DNA of 64,000 nucleotides from positions 3,500,001 to 3,564,000 of the forward strand of contig NZ_AP022848.1 in assembly GCF_011764485.1 (NCBI RefSeq), in the 5' to 3' direction. Each line of letters opens with the position of its first letter. The first letter of the stretch is position 1. The DNA is from Bosea sp. ANAM02. Its GTDB lineage: Bacteria > Pseudomonadota > Alphaproteobacteria > Rhizobiales > Beijerinckiaceae. The notes below the pieces were generated by a model. The model searched no databases. It was not told where the DNA came from and saw only the letters and a list, made by a program, of their open reading frames with translations. This document shows positions 37,029 through 47,990 of this stretch, piece by piece. Made by a program: the position numbers and the translations under genes.

Positions 37029-37172
37029 TCATTCCGGGGCGATCCGAAGGCTCGAGCCCGGAACCCAGAACCGATACCGCATCTCAAAAGGGCGCACCGG
37101 TCCATTCGCTTCACGACCGGGTACAGCGCTTCTGGATTCCGGGCCCATGGCTTCGCCATGTCCCGGAATGAC
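37029..37172. repeat. palindromic repeat, family B (copy 3)
   Basis: A 144-bp element with outer arms TCATTCCGGGGC and TCCCGGAATGAC. The inner arms GGAACCCAGAACCGAT and the more divergent CGCTTCTGGATTCC form the second stem. It lies between the convergent MFS gene and the dehydrogenase gene at 37190. Confidence 0.87.
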
Positions 37173-37189
37173 AGAGGGAAATAACGCCC

Positions 37190-38056
37190 TCAGCCTTCGA
37201 GGCGGGCGATCAGGCTCGACGTATCCCAGCGGTTGCCGCCCATCTTCTGGACCTCGGCATAGAACTGATCGACCAGCGCCGTAACCGGGAGCTGCGCGCC
37301 GTTGCGGCGGGCCTCGTCGAGGACGATGCCGAGATCCTTGCGCATCCAATCGACGGCGAAGCCGAAATCGAACTTGTTCTGGTTCATCGTCTTGCCGCGG
37401 TTCTCCATCTGCCAGGAGCCGGCGGCGCCCTTGGAGATGACCTCCAGCATGGCCTCGACATCGAGCCCGGCGCGCTTGGCGAAATGGACGCCCTCCGACA
37501 GGCCCTGGACGAGGCCGGCGATGCAGATCTGGTTGACCATCTTGGTGAGCTGGCCAGAGCCGGCCGGGCCCATCAGCTTGCACATGCGCGCGAAGCTCGC
37601 GATCACCGACTCGACGCGGGCATAGGTCTCGGGCTCGCCGCCGCACATCACGGTCAGCACGCCGTTCTCGGCGCCGGCCTGCCCGCCGGAGACAGGCGCG
37701 TCGACGAAGCCGAAGCCGCCCTGCCTGGCCGCTTCATCGAGTTCGCGCGCGACATTGGCCGAGGCGGTGGTGTGGTCGACGAAGACCGCGCCCTTCTCCA
37801 TGCCGGCGAAGGCGCCGTTCTCTCCGATCGTCACCGAGCGCAGGTCATCGTCATTGCCGACGCAGCAGAAGACGATCTCCTGACCTCTGGCGGCATCGGC
37901 CGGCGTCGGCGCCGAGACGCCGCCATGGCGGGAGACCCATTCCTGAGCCTTCGTCGGGTTGCGGTTGTAGACGGTGACCTCATGGCCCTTGGCCTTGAGA
38001 TGGCCGGCCATGGGGAACCCCATCACGCCGAGACCGATGAATGCGACTTTGGCCAT
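37190..38056 (-). CDS. 3-hydroxyisobutyrate dehydrogenase family protein
   Basis: A 288-residue NAD(P)-dependent beta-hydroxyacid dehydrogenase. The N-terminal Rossmann fold has VAFIGLGVMGFPMAGHL. The substrate-binding loop is DAPVSGGQAGAENG, and the catalytic Lys is in GSGQLTKMVNQ. It could act on 3-hydroxyisobutyrate or on tartronate semialdehyde (2-hydroxy-3-oxopropionate); sequence alone does not decide. The ATG at 38056 is preceded by GGGAG. It lies 111 bp downstream of the ABC permease genes on the same strand. Confidence 0.92.
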   Translation of the reverse strand: MAKVAFIGLGVMGFPMAGHLKAKGHEVTVYNRNPTKAQEWVSRHGGVSAPTPADAARGQEIVFCCVGNDDDLRSVTIGENGAFAGMEKGAVFVDHTTASANVARELDEAARQGGFGFVDAPVSGGQAGAENGVLTVMCGGEPETYARVESVIASFARMCKLMGPAGSGQLTKMVNQICIAGLVQGLSEGVHFAKRAGLDVEAMLEVISKGAAGSWQMENRGKTMNQNKFDFGFAVDWMRKDLGIVLDEARRNGAQLPVTALVDQFYAEVQKMGGNRWDTSSLIARLEG

Positions 38057-38167
38057 GCCGAACTCCCGCTTGCCTTTCTGTAGCTTCACAAGCGGCTTAG
38101 CGCGCAGCTCCCGGTGAGGGAAGCGCTGCTATGGCCAAGCCGGCATGCGCGCCCCTGCTCTTTCGCC

Positions 38168-38884
38168 TCAACGCAGCGCCATATGCCGGCTCAGCCTGAT
38201 CTCCAGCCTGTCCCAGACGCGGCGGATGATCTCGACCAGCACCAGGTAGATCAGCGCCGCATAGAGATAGATCGAAAGATCGAAGGAGCGGGCGAAGGCG
38301 AGCCGTGTCGCGCCCATCAGGTCGAACAGCGTCACCAGCGAGACGATCGCGCTCGACTTGATCATCACGATCAATTCGTTGCCGAGGGGGCGCAGCGCCA
38401 GGATCATCGCCTGCGGCAGCACGACGAGGCGCAGCGTCGCCCAGCGATGCAATCCGAGCGAAAGCGCGCCCTCGAACTGCCCGCGCGGAACCGACTGGAT
38501 GGCACCGCGCAGGATTTCCGCCTGATAGGCGGCGGTGTTGATCGTGAAGGTGAAGACCGCGCAGTAGAACGGCTCGCGGAAGAACCACCACAGGCCGATG
38601 CCCTGCCAGAACTCGCGGAACTGGCCGAGTCCGTAATAGACGAGGAAGAGCTGGCAGAGCAGCGGCGTGCCGCGCAGGAAGGTGGTGTAGCCGCTCACCG
38701 CCATGCGGGCCCAGCGCGGGCCGTAGAGCCGGGCCACGGCAAGGCCGAGCGCCAGGAAAAAGCCGATGGCGACCGAGATCGCGACGAGTTCGAAGGTGAC
38801 CCAGAGGCCGCCCGCCATGCGGCAGCCGTAGTTCTGCAGGACCTCGCTGCCGACGAGATAACCGGGATATTCGCACCAGTTCAT
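38168..38884 (-). CDS. polar amino acid ABC transporter permease (HisM-like)
   Basis: A 238-residue inner-membrane permease of the His/Glu/Gln/Arg type with about five helices. The EAA loop that contacts the ATPase is in GALSLGLHRWATLRLVVLPQA. An N-terminal GLWVTFELVAISVAIGF helix and TTFLRGTPLLCQLFLVYY are typical. The start codon overlaps the stop of the upstream permease gene (ATGA), so the pair is coupled. It should form a heterodimer with that protein and import the amino acid delivered by the binding protein at 39667. Confidence 0.93.
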   Translation of the reverse strand: MNWCEYPGYLVGSEVLQNYGCRMAGGLWVTFELVAISVAIGFFLALGLAVARLYGPRWARMAVSGYTTFLRGTPLLCQLFLVYYGLGQFREFWQGIGLWWFFREPFYCAVFTFTINTAAYQAEILRGAIQSVPRGQFEGALSLGLHRWATLRLVVLPQAMILALRPLGNELIVMIKSSAIVSLVTLFDLMGATRLAFARSFDLSIYLYAALIYLVLVEIIRRVWDRLEIRLSRHMALR

Positions 38885-39591
38885 CGCGTCGCTCCGCCGA
38901 AGGCGGCCTGGCCGCGATTGGTGCGCTGCTCGAGCTTCTCGATGCCCCAGGCGGAGACCAGCGAGAAAAAGAAATAGAGCAGCATCGCCGTGCCGAAGAA
39001 CAGGAACGGTTCCTTGGTCACGACATTGGCGCGCGTCGCGATGAACATGATGTCCTGCAGCGTGATCACCGAGATCAGCGACGTTTCCTTCAGCAGCACC
39101 ATCCAGTTGTTGCCGAGGCCGGGCAGCGCCACGCGGATCAATTGCGGGAGGACGACGAGGCGGAAGGCCTGCCCCTTCGACAGACCGAGCGCAGCGGCCG
39201 CCTCGCGCTGGCCCTTCTGGATCGAGTTCAGCGCGCCGACCCAGACCTCGCTGGAGAAGGCGGCGAGCACGAGGCCGAGCGCGACCATGCCGGCGACGAA
39301 AGGCGGGATCGAGAAGCCGGTCCAGACCTTCTGCACCAGCACCTGGATGCCGAAATAGATGATGTAGAGCGTGAGCAGCTCGGGCACGCCCCGGAAGACT
39401 GTGGTGTAGATCGTCGCCAGCGCCCGCAGGACCACATAGTCCGAGCGCTTCCACAGCGCGATCACGAGGCCGAGCACGAGGCCGAAGGGCAAGGTCGCGA
39501 GCGCGACGGAAATGGTGTTGGCGGCGCCTTGCAGCAGGGCCCAGCCCCAGCCGCCGGCCCCGAAGCCGAGCAGAGCGAATTTTTCGAACAT
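38881..39591 (-). CDS. polar amino acid ABC transporter permease (HisQ-like)
   Basis: A 236-residue permease, partner of the one above. It has five or so membrane segments, the RGVPELLTLYIIYFG stretch and an EAA loop in AAALGLSKGQAFRLVVLPQL. It lies 75 bp after the binding-protein gene, behind a hairpin, and overlaps the next permease gene by four bases. No ATPase subunit gene is present in the cluster, so the complex must borrow one encoded elsewhere. Confidence 0.93.
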   Translation of the reverse strand: MFEKFALLGFGAGGWGWALLQGAANTISVALATLPFGLVLGLVIALWKRSDYVVLRALATIYTTVFRGVPELLTLYIIYFGIQVLVQKVWTGFSIPPFVAGMVALGLVLAAFSSEVWVGALNSIQKGQREAAAALGLSKGQAFRLVVLPQLIRVALPGLGNNWMVLLKETSLISVITLQDIMFIATRANVVTKEPFLFFGTAMLLYFFFSLVSAWGIEKLEQRTNRGQAAFGGATR

Positions 39592-39619
39592 GGGAGGGCC
39601 GCGCGCGAGGATGTGAAAC

Positions 39620-39645
39620 CCCGCCGGTCCGAGGAGACCGGCGGG
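39620..39645 (-). terminator. hairpin between binding-protein and permease genes
   Basis: A perfect 10-bp stem, CCCGCCGGTC and GACCGGCGGG, with a 6-base loop. On the minus strand it is followed by GTTTC, a poor T-run, so it is more likely a partial terminator or a stabiliser of the upstream mRNA than a full stop. It would favour the binding protein over the permeases. Confidence 0.65.
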
Positions 39646-39666
39646 AGATCGTCAGCAGGCGTCAGA

Positions 39667-40440
39667 TCACTCGTACTTGAACCACTTGTCTTCGAGCTTC
39701 TTGTGCGAGCCGTCGGCCATGGTCTCGGCGATAGCCTTGCTGATCATGTCCCGCAGCGCCGTGTCCGACTTGCGGACCGCGCCGGCGACGCCGGCGCCGT
39801 GGATGGCGTCGTCGCGCTTCACCTCGGCGATCTTCCGGCAGCAATCCTTGCCCTTGCCCTTGAGGAAATCGGCGAGCGCCAGCGCATCGGCGACGATGTA
39901 GTCGAGCCGGCCGTTGAGCAGGTCGAGATTGGCTTCCTCCTGGGTCGGATAGAGGCGCGCCGTCGCGTCCTTGTAGAACTTCTCGACATAGTTCGCATGG
40001 ATCGTCGAGCCCTGCGCGCCGATCGACTTGCCCTTGAGGGCGGCCGGCGAGATGTCGTCCGATTTCGTGCTCTTCGGGCCGATCATCCAGATCGGGGTCT
40101 TGCTGTAGACCGCGGTGAAGTCGACCTGCTTCTTGCGTTCATCCGTGGCATTCATGCCGGCAAAGATGACGTCGTACTTGTTCGCCTGCAGCGCGGGGAT
40201 GATGCCGTCCCAATCCTGAACGACCCAGGTGCATTTCACCTTCATCTTCTCGCAGAGAAGGTTGCCGTAGTCGATCTCGAAGCCCTCGAGCTCCTTCTTA
40301 GCGTTCAGGTTGTTGTAGGGCGGATAGGCGCCTTCCGTGCCGATCCGGATCTCCTTCCACTCCTTGGCCTGGGCGAGCGCCCCCGTCGCGCCGGCAACCG
40401 TCAACGCCGCCGCCGCGATGAAACGAACGAAACTCTTCAT
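39667..40440 (-). CDS. amino acid ABC transporter substrate-binding protein
   Basis: A 257-residue family 3 periplasmic binding protein, nearest in look to the lysine/arginine/ornithine type. The signal peptide ends GALAQ at about residue 24. The mature chain has IRIGTEGAYPPYNN and GFEIDYGNLLCEKM, both hallmarks, then DVIFAGMNATDERKKQVDFT. A CC pair (GKDCCRKI) is near the middle of the second lobe. The ATG at 40440 fits the signal peptide. It is the first gene of the transporter cluster, followed by two permeases. Confidence 0.92.
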   Translation of the reverse strand: MKSFVRFIAAAALTVAGATGALAQAKEWKEIRIGTEGAYPPYNNLNAKKELEGFEIDYGNLLCEKMKVKCTWVVQDWDGIIPALQANKYDVIFAGMNATDERKKQVDFTAVYSKTPIWMIGPKSTKSDDISPAALKGKSIGAQGSTIHANYVEKFYKDATARLYPTQEEANLDLLNGRLDYIVADALALADFLKGKGKDCCRKIAEVKRDDAIHGAGVAGAVRKSDTALRDMISKAIAETMADGSHKKLEDKWFKYE

Positions 40441-40612
40441 GGGACCTCCGCAGTTCAGCCGGCCGGTCTTGCTGTTGTCCCGGTCCGGTTCTGTGGCGAC
40501 AGATTGGGCGCAGTTTCGTCCCGCTCGCAAGAGGGAGCGCTGTAGCTTTTCGCAGCTTGCACGCCCAAAACAGCGGCCGGCGCCGCCGCGCAGCCCGGAA
40601 AAGAGGGAGAGA

Positions 40613-41842
40613 TCAGAGACCTGGAGCGCGCCGGCCGGGTGAGCGGCGGGCGTCGAGAATCGCGACGATCCAGATCGCGAGCCCGCCCAGCGCCAGCGCC
40701 GCCCCGACCCATCCGGTCGAGGTCCAGCCGAGGCCTGCGGCGATCGCCATGCCGCCGAGCCAGGGGCCGAGCGCATTGGCCGTGTTGAAGGCGCTGTGGT
40801 TGAGCGCTGCCGCCAGCGTCTGCGCGTCTTCGGCGACATCCATCAGCCGCGTCTGCAGCATGGCGCCGAGGCCGCCACCGCTACCGATCATGAAGATGAC
40901 CAGCGAAACCGCCCAGATATTCCCGGCGGCGAAGGGAAAGGCCGCCAGCCAGAACGCGCTCCAGAGCAGCATGCCCGCGGTTGCGGGGACCAGAGCCCGA
41001 TCGGCGGCCCAGCCGGCGACGAGCGTGCCGACGGTCAATCCCAGGCCGAAGATCGCGAGCACGACCGGAACGAGCGCGGGCGAGACCTGGGTCACCGCCA
41101 TCAGCGTCGATGCGACATAGGTATAGACCGCGAACAGGCCGCCGAAGCCGATCGCTCCGGTCGCCAGCGTCAGCCAGACCTGCCGGCGCTTCAGGGCGCC
41201 GAGTTCCCGTAGCGGGCTCGCCCCCGACTGCACGCTGTCGCGCGGCGCGAACAGGGCGATGAGGACGACCGTCAGAAGCGCGAGGCCGGCGACGATGGCG
41301 AAGCCCGCGCGCCAGCCCAGTACCTGGCCCATCCAGCTCGCGGCAGGCACGCCGAGAATCGTCGCGACCGTCAGGCCGAGCATGACGCGCGCGACCGATT
41401 GCGCCCGACGATTCGGGGCCGAGAGCGAGGCCGCGACCAGCGCCGCGACGCCGAAATAAGCGCCATGCGGCAGGCCGCTCAGGAAGCGGAAGGCCAGCAT
41501 CCAGTGATAGTTCGGGGCGAGCGCGCTCAAGCCGTTGCCGAGCGCGAAGACGCCCATCAGGCCGATCAGCAGCGTACGGCGCGAGATGCGTGCCGCCAGA
41601 ACGGCGATCAGCGGCGCGCCGATGACGACGCCGAGCGCATAGATGCTGATGACATGCCCCGCCGTCGGCTCGTCGATGTTGAGGCCGGCGGAGAAATAGG
41701 GCAGCAGGCTCATCGTCGCGAACTCGGTCGTGCCAATCGCGAAGCCGCCCATGGCGAGCGCGAACAGCACCAACCCGGTCGAGATCGGCGCATGAGCCGG
41801 CAACGGCGCGTCCAGGCTGCGGTCGTTCGCGGCGAGCGTCAT
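40613..41842 (-). CDS. MFS transporter, AraJ/YdhP-like
   Basis: A 409-residue inner-membrane exporter with twelve predicted helices. The start of helix 1 has GGFAIGTTEFATMSLLPYFS, typical of the AraJ/SotB/YdhP branch of drug:proton antiporters. YALGVVIGAPLIAVLAARISRR gives the signature loop. It lies upstream of the amino-acid transporter genes on the same strand, with 172 bp between them, so co-transcription is uncertain. The substrate is unknown. Confidence 0.9.
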   Translation of the reverse strand: MTLAANDRSLDAPLPAHAPISTGLVLFALAMGGFAIGTTEFATMSLLPYFSAGLNIDEPTAGHVISIYALGVVIGAPLIAVLAARISRRTLLIGLMGVFALGNGLSALAPNYHWMLAFRFLSGLPHGAYFGVAALVAASLSAPNRRAQSVARVMLGLTVATILGVPAASWMGQVLGWRAGFAIVAGLALLTVVLIALFAPRDSVQSGASPLRELGALKRRQVWLTLATGAIGFGGLFAVYTYVASTLMAVTQVSPALVPVVLAIFGLGLTVGTLVAGWAADRALVPATAGMLLWSAFWLAAFPFAAGNIWAVSLVIFMIGSGGGLGAMLQTRLMDVAEDAQTLAAALNHSAFNTANALGPWLGGMAIAAGLGWTSTGWVGAALALGGLAIWIVAILDARRSPGRRAPGL

Positions 41843-42181
41843 GACAAGCTTTCACGGGATGGCAGCGGCTTTGCTGCGCCGCACCATGCAATATCCATGC
41901 ACCGTCGAACCATCAACCGCGTACATGAGGATATTTCATGCAATCAACGCATGTCGCTTTGCCACCCCGATCGCGCGAACGAATACGCTATACGTGCACG
42001 ATCGATACGAGCCCTCATCCTGAGGAGCAGCCGGAGGCTGCGTCTCGAAGGATGTTCCAGAGAGCAACTGAATCTCCTGGAGCATCCTTCGAGACGGCCG
42101 CTTGCGCGGCCTCCTCAGGATGAGGGCTCACCAAGACTCAAGGGCGGCCTGCAAGGCTCCATCCAGACAGGCGAGAGCGAC
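41843..42181. other. divergent intergenic region with family A repeat
   Basis: This 339-bp gap separates the MFS gene (leftward) from the spermidine-synthase-like gene (rightward). It contains repeat A2 at 42010-42128. The remaining AT-richer stretch at about 41880-42000 probably carries both promoters. No supported gene was seen. Confidence 0.55.
42010..42128. repeat. palindromic repeat, family A (copy 2)
   Basis: A 119-bp element with the same outer arms (AGCCCTCATCCTGAGGAG and complement) and inner arms (CGTCTCGAAGGATG and GCATCCTTCGAGACG) as copy 1; only the loop sequences differ. It ends about 50 bp before the start of the spermidine-synthase-like gene. Confidence 0.92.
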
Positions 42182-42856
42182 GTGATACCCTGGTCCACCC
42201 TCGACACCGCAGCCTTGCCGGACGGCAGCGGCGACCTCCGGCTGAAGCAGCGCGGCGGCGAGTTCTCGATCATGCTCGGCAGCAACGAATTGATGAACAG
42301 CCGTCTCAGCGGCTCCGAGGAGGCTCTGGCGACGCTGGTCTGCGACAGGCTGGGGCAGCGCCGGCAGCCGAGCATCCTGATCGGCGGCCTGGGCATGGGC
42401 TTCACGCTGCGGGCCGCGCTCGCCCGTCTGCCTGACGATGCGCGGGTCGAGGTGGCCGAACTCATTCCCGCCGTCGTCGCCTGGGCGCGGGGGCCGATGG
42501 CGGCGGTCTTCGCCGGCTGCCTCAACGATGCCCGCGTGCAGGTCAACGTCGCCGACGTCGCCGCCGCGATCGCCGTCGGCCGGGCCCGCTACGACGCCAT
42601 CCTGCTCGATGTCGACAACGGCCCGGAAGGGCTGACCGTCGCCGGCAACGACCGGCTCTACGGAGCGGCTGGCCTGCAAGCCGCCAAGACCGCCCTGCGG
42701 CCCGGCGGCATTCTCGCGGTCTGGTCCTCGGGGCCGGACCACGGCTTCACGCGGCGACTGCGCCAGGCCGGCTTCGCCACCGAGGAGGTGACGGCGCGCG
42801 CACGCCGACCCGGCGGCGGGGCGCGCCACGTCATCTGGCTGGCGAGGCGCCCCTGA
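42182..42856 (+). CDS. spermidine synthase-like protein
   Basis: A 224-residue Rossmann-fold protein resembling the catalytic domain of polyamine aminopropyltransferases. The nucleotide motif is ILIGGLGMGFTLRAAL. VEVAELIPAVVAWARG supplies the acidic residue after strand 2, and AILLDVDNGPEGL matches the third block. It lacks the N-terminal beta-barrel of true spermidine synthases, so activity is uncertain. The start is read as GTG at 42182, after an AGGCGAGAG stretch. It converges with the operon that holds an agmatinase gene. Confidence 0.8.
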   Translation: MIPWSTLDTAALPDGSGDLRLKQRGGEFSIMLGSNELMNSRLSGSEEALATLVCDRLGQRRQPSILIGGLGMGFTLRAALARLPDDARVEVAELIPAVVAWARGPMAAVFAGCLNDARVQVNVADVAAAIAVGRARYDAILLDVDNGPEGLTVAGNDRLYGAAGLQAAKTALRPGGILAVWSSGPDHGFTRRLRQAGFATEEVTARARRPGGGARHVIWLARRP

Positions 42857-42874
42857 CGGCAGACGCGATTCCCC

Positions 42875-43654
42875 TCAGTTGACGAGGCAGAAAACCTCGC
42901 AGGGAGCTGCCGTCACGGTCGCCGCGAAATCCGAGATCGCCTTCTGAGCCTCCGGCTTCAGGGACGGGCGGACGGCCTGGAGCGCGGACACGAGCGCATT
43001 GCGGTCGGGCGGCGCGAGGGAGGAGGCGATACCGGCGGCATTATCGGCGAAGGCCTTGGCGATCAGCTGGCGATTCGCATCGCGCAGTTCCGGGCTGCGC
43101 AGCGCCAGCGCGGAGCCGACGACGATCTCCTGCAGACCGAGCCGCATCTCGCGCAGGCCCCTCGCGCGCTCATCGGTCTTGTCCTGATCCTTCAGCCTGA
43201 CGGCGAAATCATTGATCGCCGACAGAACGCCGCCCGCCGCCTGGAGCAGGAAGACGCGCGTCCGGGTCAGCTCATCCTGGAACTCGACGGCATTCGCCGC
43301 CTGGTCCGGCGCCTTCCGGCCCGGCTGCGGCGAGAACAGGGCATAGGCCTGCAGGATGCTGGTCTGTTTCTTCACGAAATCGAGCAATGTGGGGAGATCG
43401 TCGGCACCATAGGGCGGCTTGCCGAGAATCGCCGGGGCGTTCCAGATATCGGCCAGGACCTTGCCGTCGACCGGGTCCGACAGCCGCGGCAGGCTGGGCT
43501 TGCCGTCATAAATCTTGAACAGCGATTCGACGGAGGCGTAGGCCGCATCCATATAGGCCTTGCCGTTCGCCGGAACCTCGGCGCGGGCGACGGTCGCCAG
43601 CAGGCAGAGCCCGCCCAGCGCGGCGACCCGCGCGATCGATCGAATCCGAATCAT
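42875..43654 (-). CDS. exported helical protein, unknown function
   Basis: A 259-residue protein with a signal peptide (MIRIRSIARVAALGG start, ending ARAEVP). The mature chain is mostly helical, with stretches such as TLLDFVKKQTSILQAYALF and SALQAVRPSLKPEAQKAI, and two cysteines at the very end (PCEVFCLVN). Its start codon overlaps the agmatinase stop (ATGA), so the two are co-translated. A periplasmic helper of polyamine metabolism is conceivable but not shown. I do not recognise the family. Confidence 0.75.
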   Translation of the reverse strand: MIRIRSIARVAALGGLCLLATVARAEVPANGKAYMDAAYASVESLFKIYDGKPSLPRLSDPVDGKVLADIWNAPAILGKPPYGADDLPTLLDFVKKQTSILQAYALFSPQPGRKAPDQAANAVEFQDELTRTRVFLLQAAGGVLSAINDFAVRLKDQDKTDERARGLREMRLGLQEIVVGSALALRSPELRDANRQLIAKAFADNAAGIASSLAPPDRNALVSALQAVRPSLKPEAQKAISDFAATVTAAPCEVFCLVN

Positions 43655-44703
43655 GATCTTCCTTTTCCCGCGGCTCGCGCTTCGGCCAGCAGGCACAGCT
43701 CGGTGAAAAGCACCTGCGCCGCGCACTGCGCCGTATTGCTGGTCGCATCATATTGCGGGGCGACTTCTACGACATCCGCAGCGACGATGTCGCGTCCCTT
43801 CAGCGCCCGCAGGATCGCGAGCGCCTCGCGCGGGCTCAAGCCCCCGACTTCCGGCGTTCCCGTGCCGGGCGCGAAGCCCGGATCGAGCGAATCGACATCG
43901 AAGGAGACATAGGTCGGCCCGTCGCCGATCACGGCCAGCGCCCTGGCGATCACCGCCTCCAAGCCGAGATCGTCGACCTCGTCGGCATGGATCACGGTCA
44001 TGCCGGACTCGTAGGAGAACTCCCAGAGATATTCGGCGCCGCCGCGGATGCCGATCTGGATCACGCGCTCGGGATCGAGCACGCCGTCGAGAACCGCCTG
44101 CCGGAACGGCCCGCCATGATGGAATTTCGAGCCCTCATAGGGGCCGGAGGTGTCGCAATGGGCGTCGATATGGACCATGCCGACCGGACGCTTCGCGCCG
44201 ACCGCCTTCAGGATCGAATAGGTGATCGAGTGGTCGCCCCCCACGGCGAGCGGCGAGACGCCGGCCTCGACGATCGTCCGGAAGGTGGCCTCGATGTCCT
44301 CGTGGCAGCTCTCCAGCGAATAGCGCGAGCGGAAGGGCACGTCGCCGATATCGGCGGCCTTGAGCAGGGTGAAGGGCGCGGTGCCCAACACATGGTCCAT
44401 CGGCCCCATGCGCTCGACCGCGCGGACGGCACGGGGCCCGAGGCGCGCGCCGGCGCGGTTGGTGACGCCGAGATCCATGGGCACGCCGATGATCGCGACA
44501 TCGAGGCCGCCGAGCCCCGGCGCAGTCAGGGCATCGGGGCGATAGGGCGCGCCGACGAAGGTCGCGACATCGGCGAAGGGCCATTTGCGCTTGTCGCCGG
44601 TGAACTGGGCCGCGGCCACCTTCGCGAAATGCGGATCGTGAATGTCACCGCCGCCGGCGCCCGCGTATCGCTGCCGCAGCTTCGCCAGCCTGTCCTGATC
44701 CAT
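43651..44703 (-). CDS. speB: agmatinase / ureohydrolase family protein
   Basis: A 350-residue manganese hydrolase of the arginase fold, likely releasing urea from agmatine to give putrescine. The metal ligands appear in AVGGDHSITYS, VHIDAHCDTSG and SFDVDSLDPGFAPGTG. Related members hydrolyse guanidinobutyrate or guanidinopropionate, so the substrate is probable rather than certain. The ATG at 44703 begins MDQDRLAKLRQ. It follows the GNAT gene by 14 bp and overlaps the exported-protein gene by four bases, giving a three-gene operon. Confidence 0.9.
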   Translation of the reverse strand: MDQDRLAKLRQRYAGAGGGDIHDPHFAKVAAAQFTGDKRKWPFADVATFVGAPYRPDALTAPGLGGLDVAIIGVPMDLGVTNRAGARLGPRAVRAVERMGPMDHVLGTAPFTLLKAADIGDVPFRSRYSLESCHEDIEATFRTIVEAGVSPLAVGGDHSITYSILKAVGAKRPVGMVHIDAHCDTSGPYEGSKFHHGGPFRQAVLDGVLDPERVIQIGIRGGAEYLWEFSYESGMTVIHADEVDDLGLEAVIARALAVIGDGPTYVSFDVDSLDPGFAPGTGTPEVGGLSPREALAILRALKGRDIVAADVVEVAPQYDATSNTAQCAAQVLFTELCLLAEARAAGKGRS

Positions 44704-44717
44704 CCCGGCCTCCCGGC

Positions 44718-45239
44718 TCAAACGCTTCGGCCAGGGATGCGCTCGAGCATCACCACTGGCCCATTCTGATACTCGACCTGTCCGAAGCTCTTGTAGCCGA
44801 GCTTCTGCGCGACGCGGAAGGAGGCAAGATTCCCGGGGGCGATGATGCAGACGCTGCGGCGCTCGCCATGGGTCGCGGCGAACCAGCGATGGGCCGCGGC
44901 CGCCGCCTCCCCCGCATAGCCCTTGCCATGCGCCGCGCCCGCCAGGATCCAGCCGGCCTCGGGCGCATCGTCGAAATCCGGAGACAGGCCCCGGCAGCCG
45001 TCGAACAGACCGACCTCGCCGACCAGGGCACCGCTGCTTTTCTCGACAACCGCGAACATGCCGTAGCCGCGCAGGGCCCATTGCCCGACGAGGCGCGTCA
45101 GCCGATGCCAGGCCTCCTCGCGACTGAGGGCACGGCCGCCCAGGAAACGGACGACCTCCAGGTCGCTGCGCATCGCATGAATCGCGTCGAGATCGCCGAT
45201 CTCCGGGCGGCGCAGGCTGAGATTCGCGGTCTCGATCAT
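44718..45239 (-). CDS. GNAT family N-acetyltransferase (RimJ/RimL-like)
   Basis: A 173-residue acetyltransferase. NLSLRRPEIGDLDAIHAM opens the fold. The acetyl-CoA loop is HGKGYAGEAAAAAHRWF, and NLASFRVAQKLGYKSFGQ gives the last motif, as in the RimJ/RimL branch. The start at 45239 drops six residues of an upstream ATG; either is possible. It is first in an operon with agmatinase, so a polyamine or agmatine could be its substrate, which is inference from position. Confidence 0.88.
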   Translation of the reverse strand: MIETANLSLRRPEIGDLDAIHAMRSDLEVVRFLGGRALSREEAWHRLTRLVGQWALRGYGMFAVVEKSSGALVGEVGLFDGCRGLSPDFDDAPEAGWILAGAAHGKGYAGEAAAAAHRWFAATHGERRSVCIIAPGNLASFRVAQKLGYKSFGQVEYQNGPVVMLERIPGRSV

Positions 45240-45250
45240 GCCTGCTTTAA

Positions 45251-46513
<1,263 letters not shown>

Positions 46514-46544
46514 GCGCTCCCGCGACATTCGCTCGACGACAGAA

Positions 46545-46571
46545 GGCCCGGCGGAAGCCGGGCCTTTTTTT
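46545..46571 (+). terminator. strong intrinsic terminator after paralogue 2
   Basis: An 8-bp stem, GGCCCGGC and GCCGGGCC, with a GGAA loop followed by seven T bases. It lies about 30 bp after the stop codon and isolates the gene from paralogue 3. Confidence 0.93.
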
Positions 46572-46750
46572 GATCACATGCTCCCGACCTCTCCTGCGAA
46601 GGACCGCATCAATCGCAGAATGAAGGGGTTCGGGCACGACTCATGACGAATTTGCATGATTGCCATGCAATTAGCTCTTGCGCCTGCGAGCAGACTGTTT
46701 TCCTCTCTGGCCTTCGCGACGACCGGAATACCGGCGCGCATGGCCTTTGA

Positions 46751-47860
<1,110 letters not shown>

Positions 47861-47892
47861 TCCAACGGAGCCCGTAGCGCGAGCGATACTCA

Positions 47893-47915
47893 CCCCGGCG
47901 AAAGCCGGGGTTTTT
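47893..47915 (+). terminator. intrinsic terminator after paralogue 3
   Basis: A 7-bp stem, CCCCGGC and GCCGGGG, with a GAAA loop followed by TTTTT. It lies 33 bp after the stop codon. Confidence 0.9.
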
Positions 47916-47990
47916 CCATGGCGTGGCGGAGGCGCCGGGCTTGCCACAACTGCGCCTTGCTGGCTCAGTAACGGGGAACCGTCGCCACGG

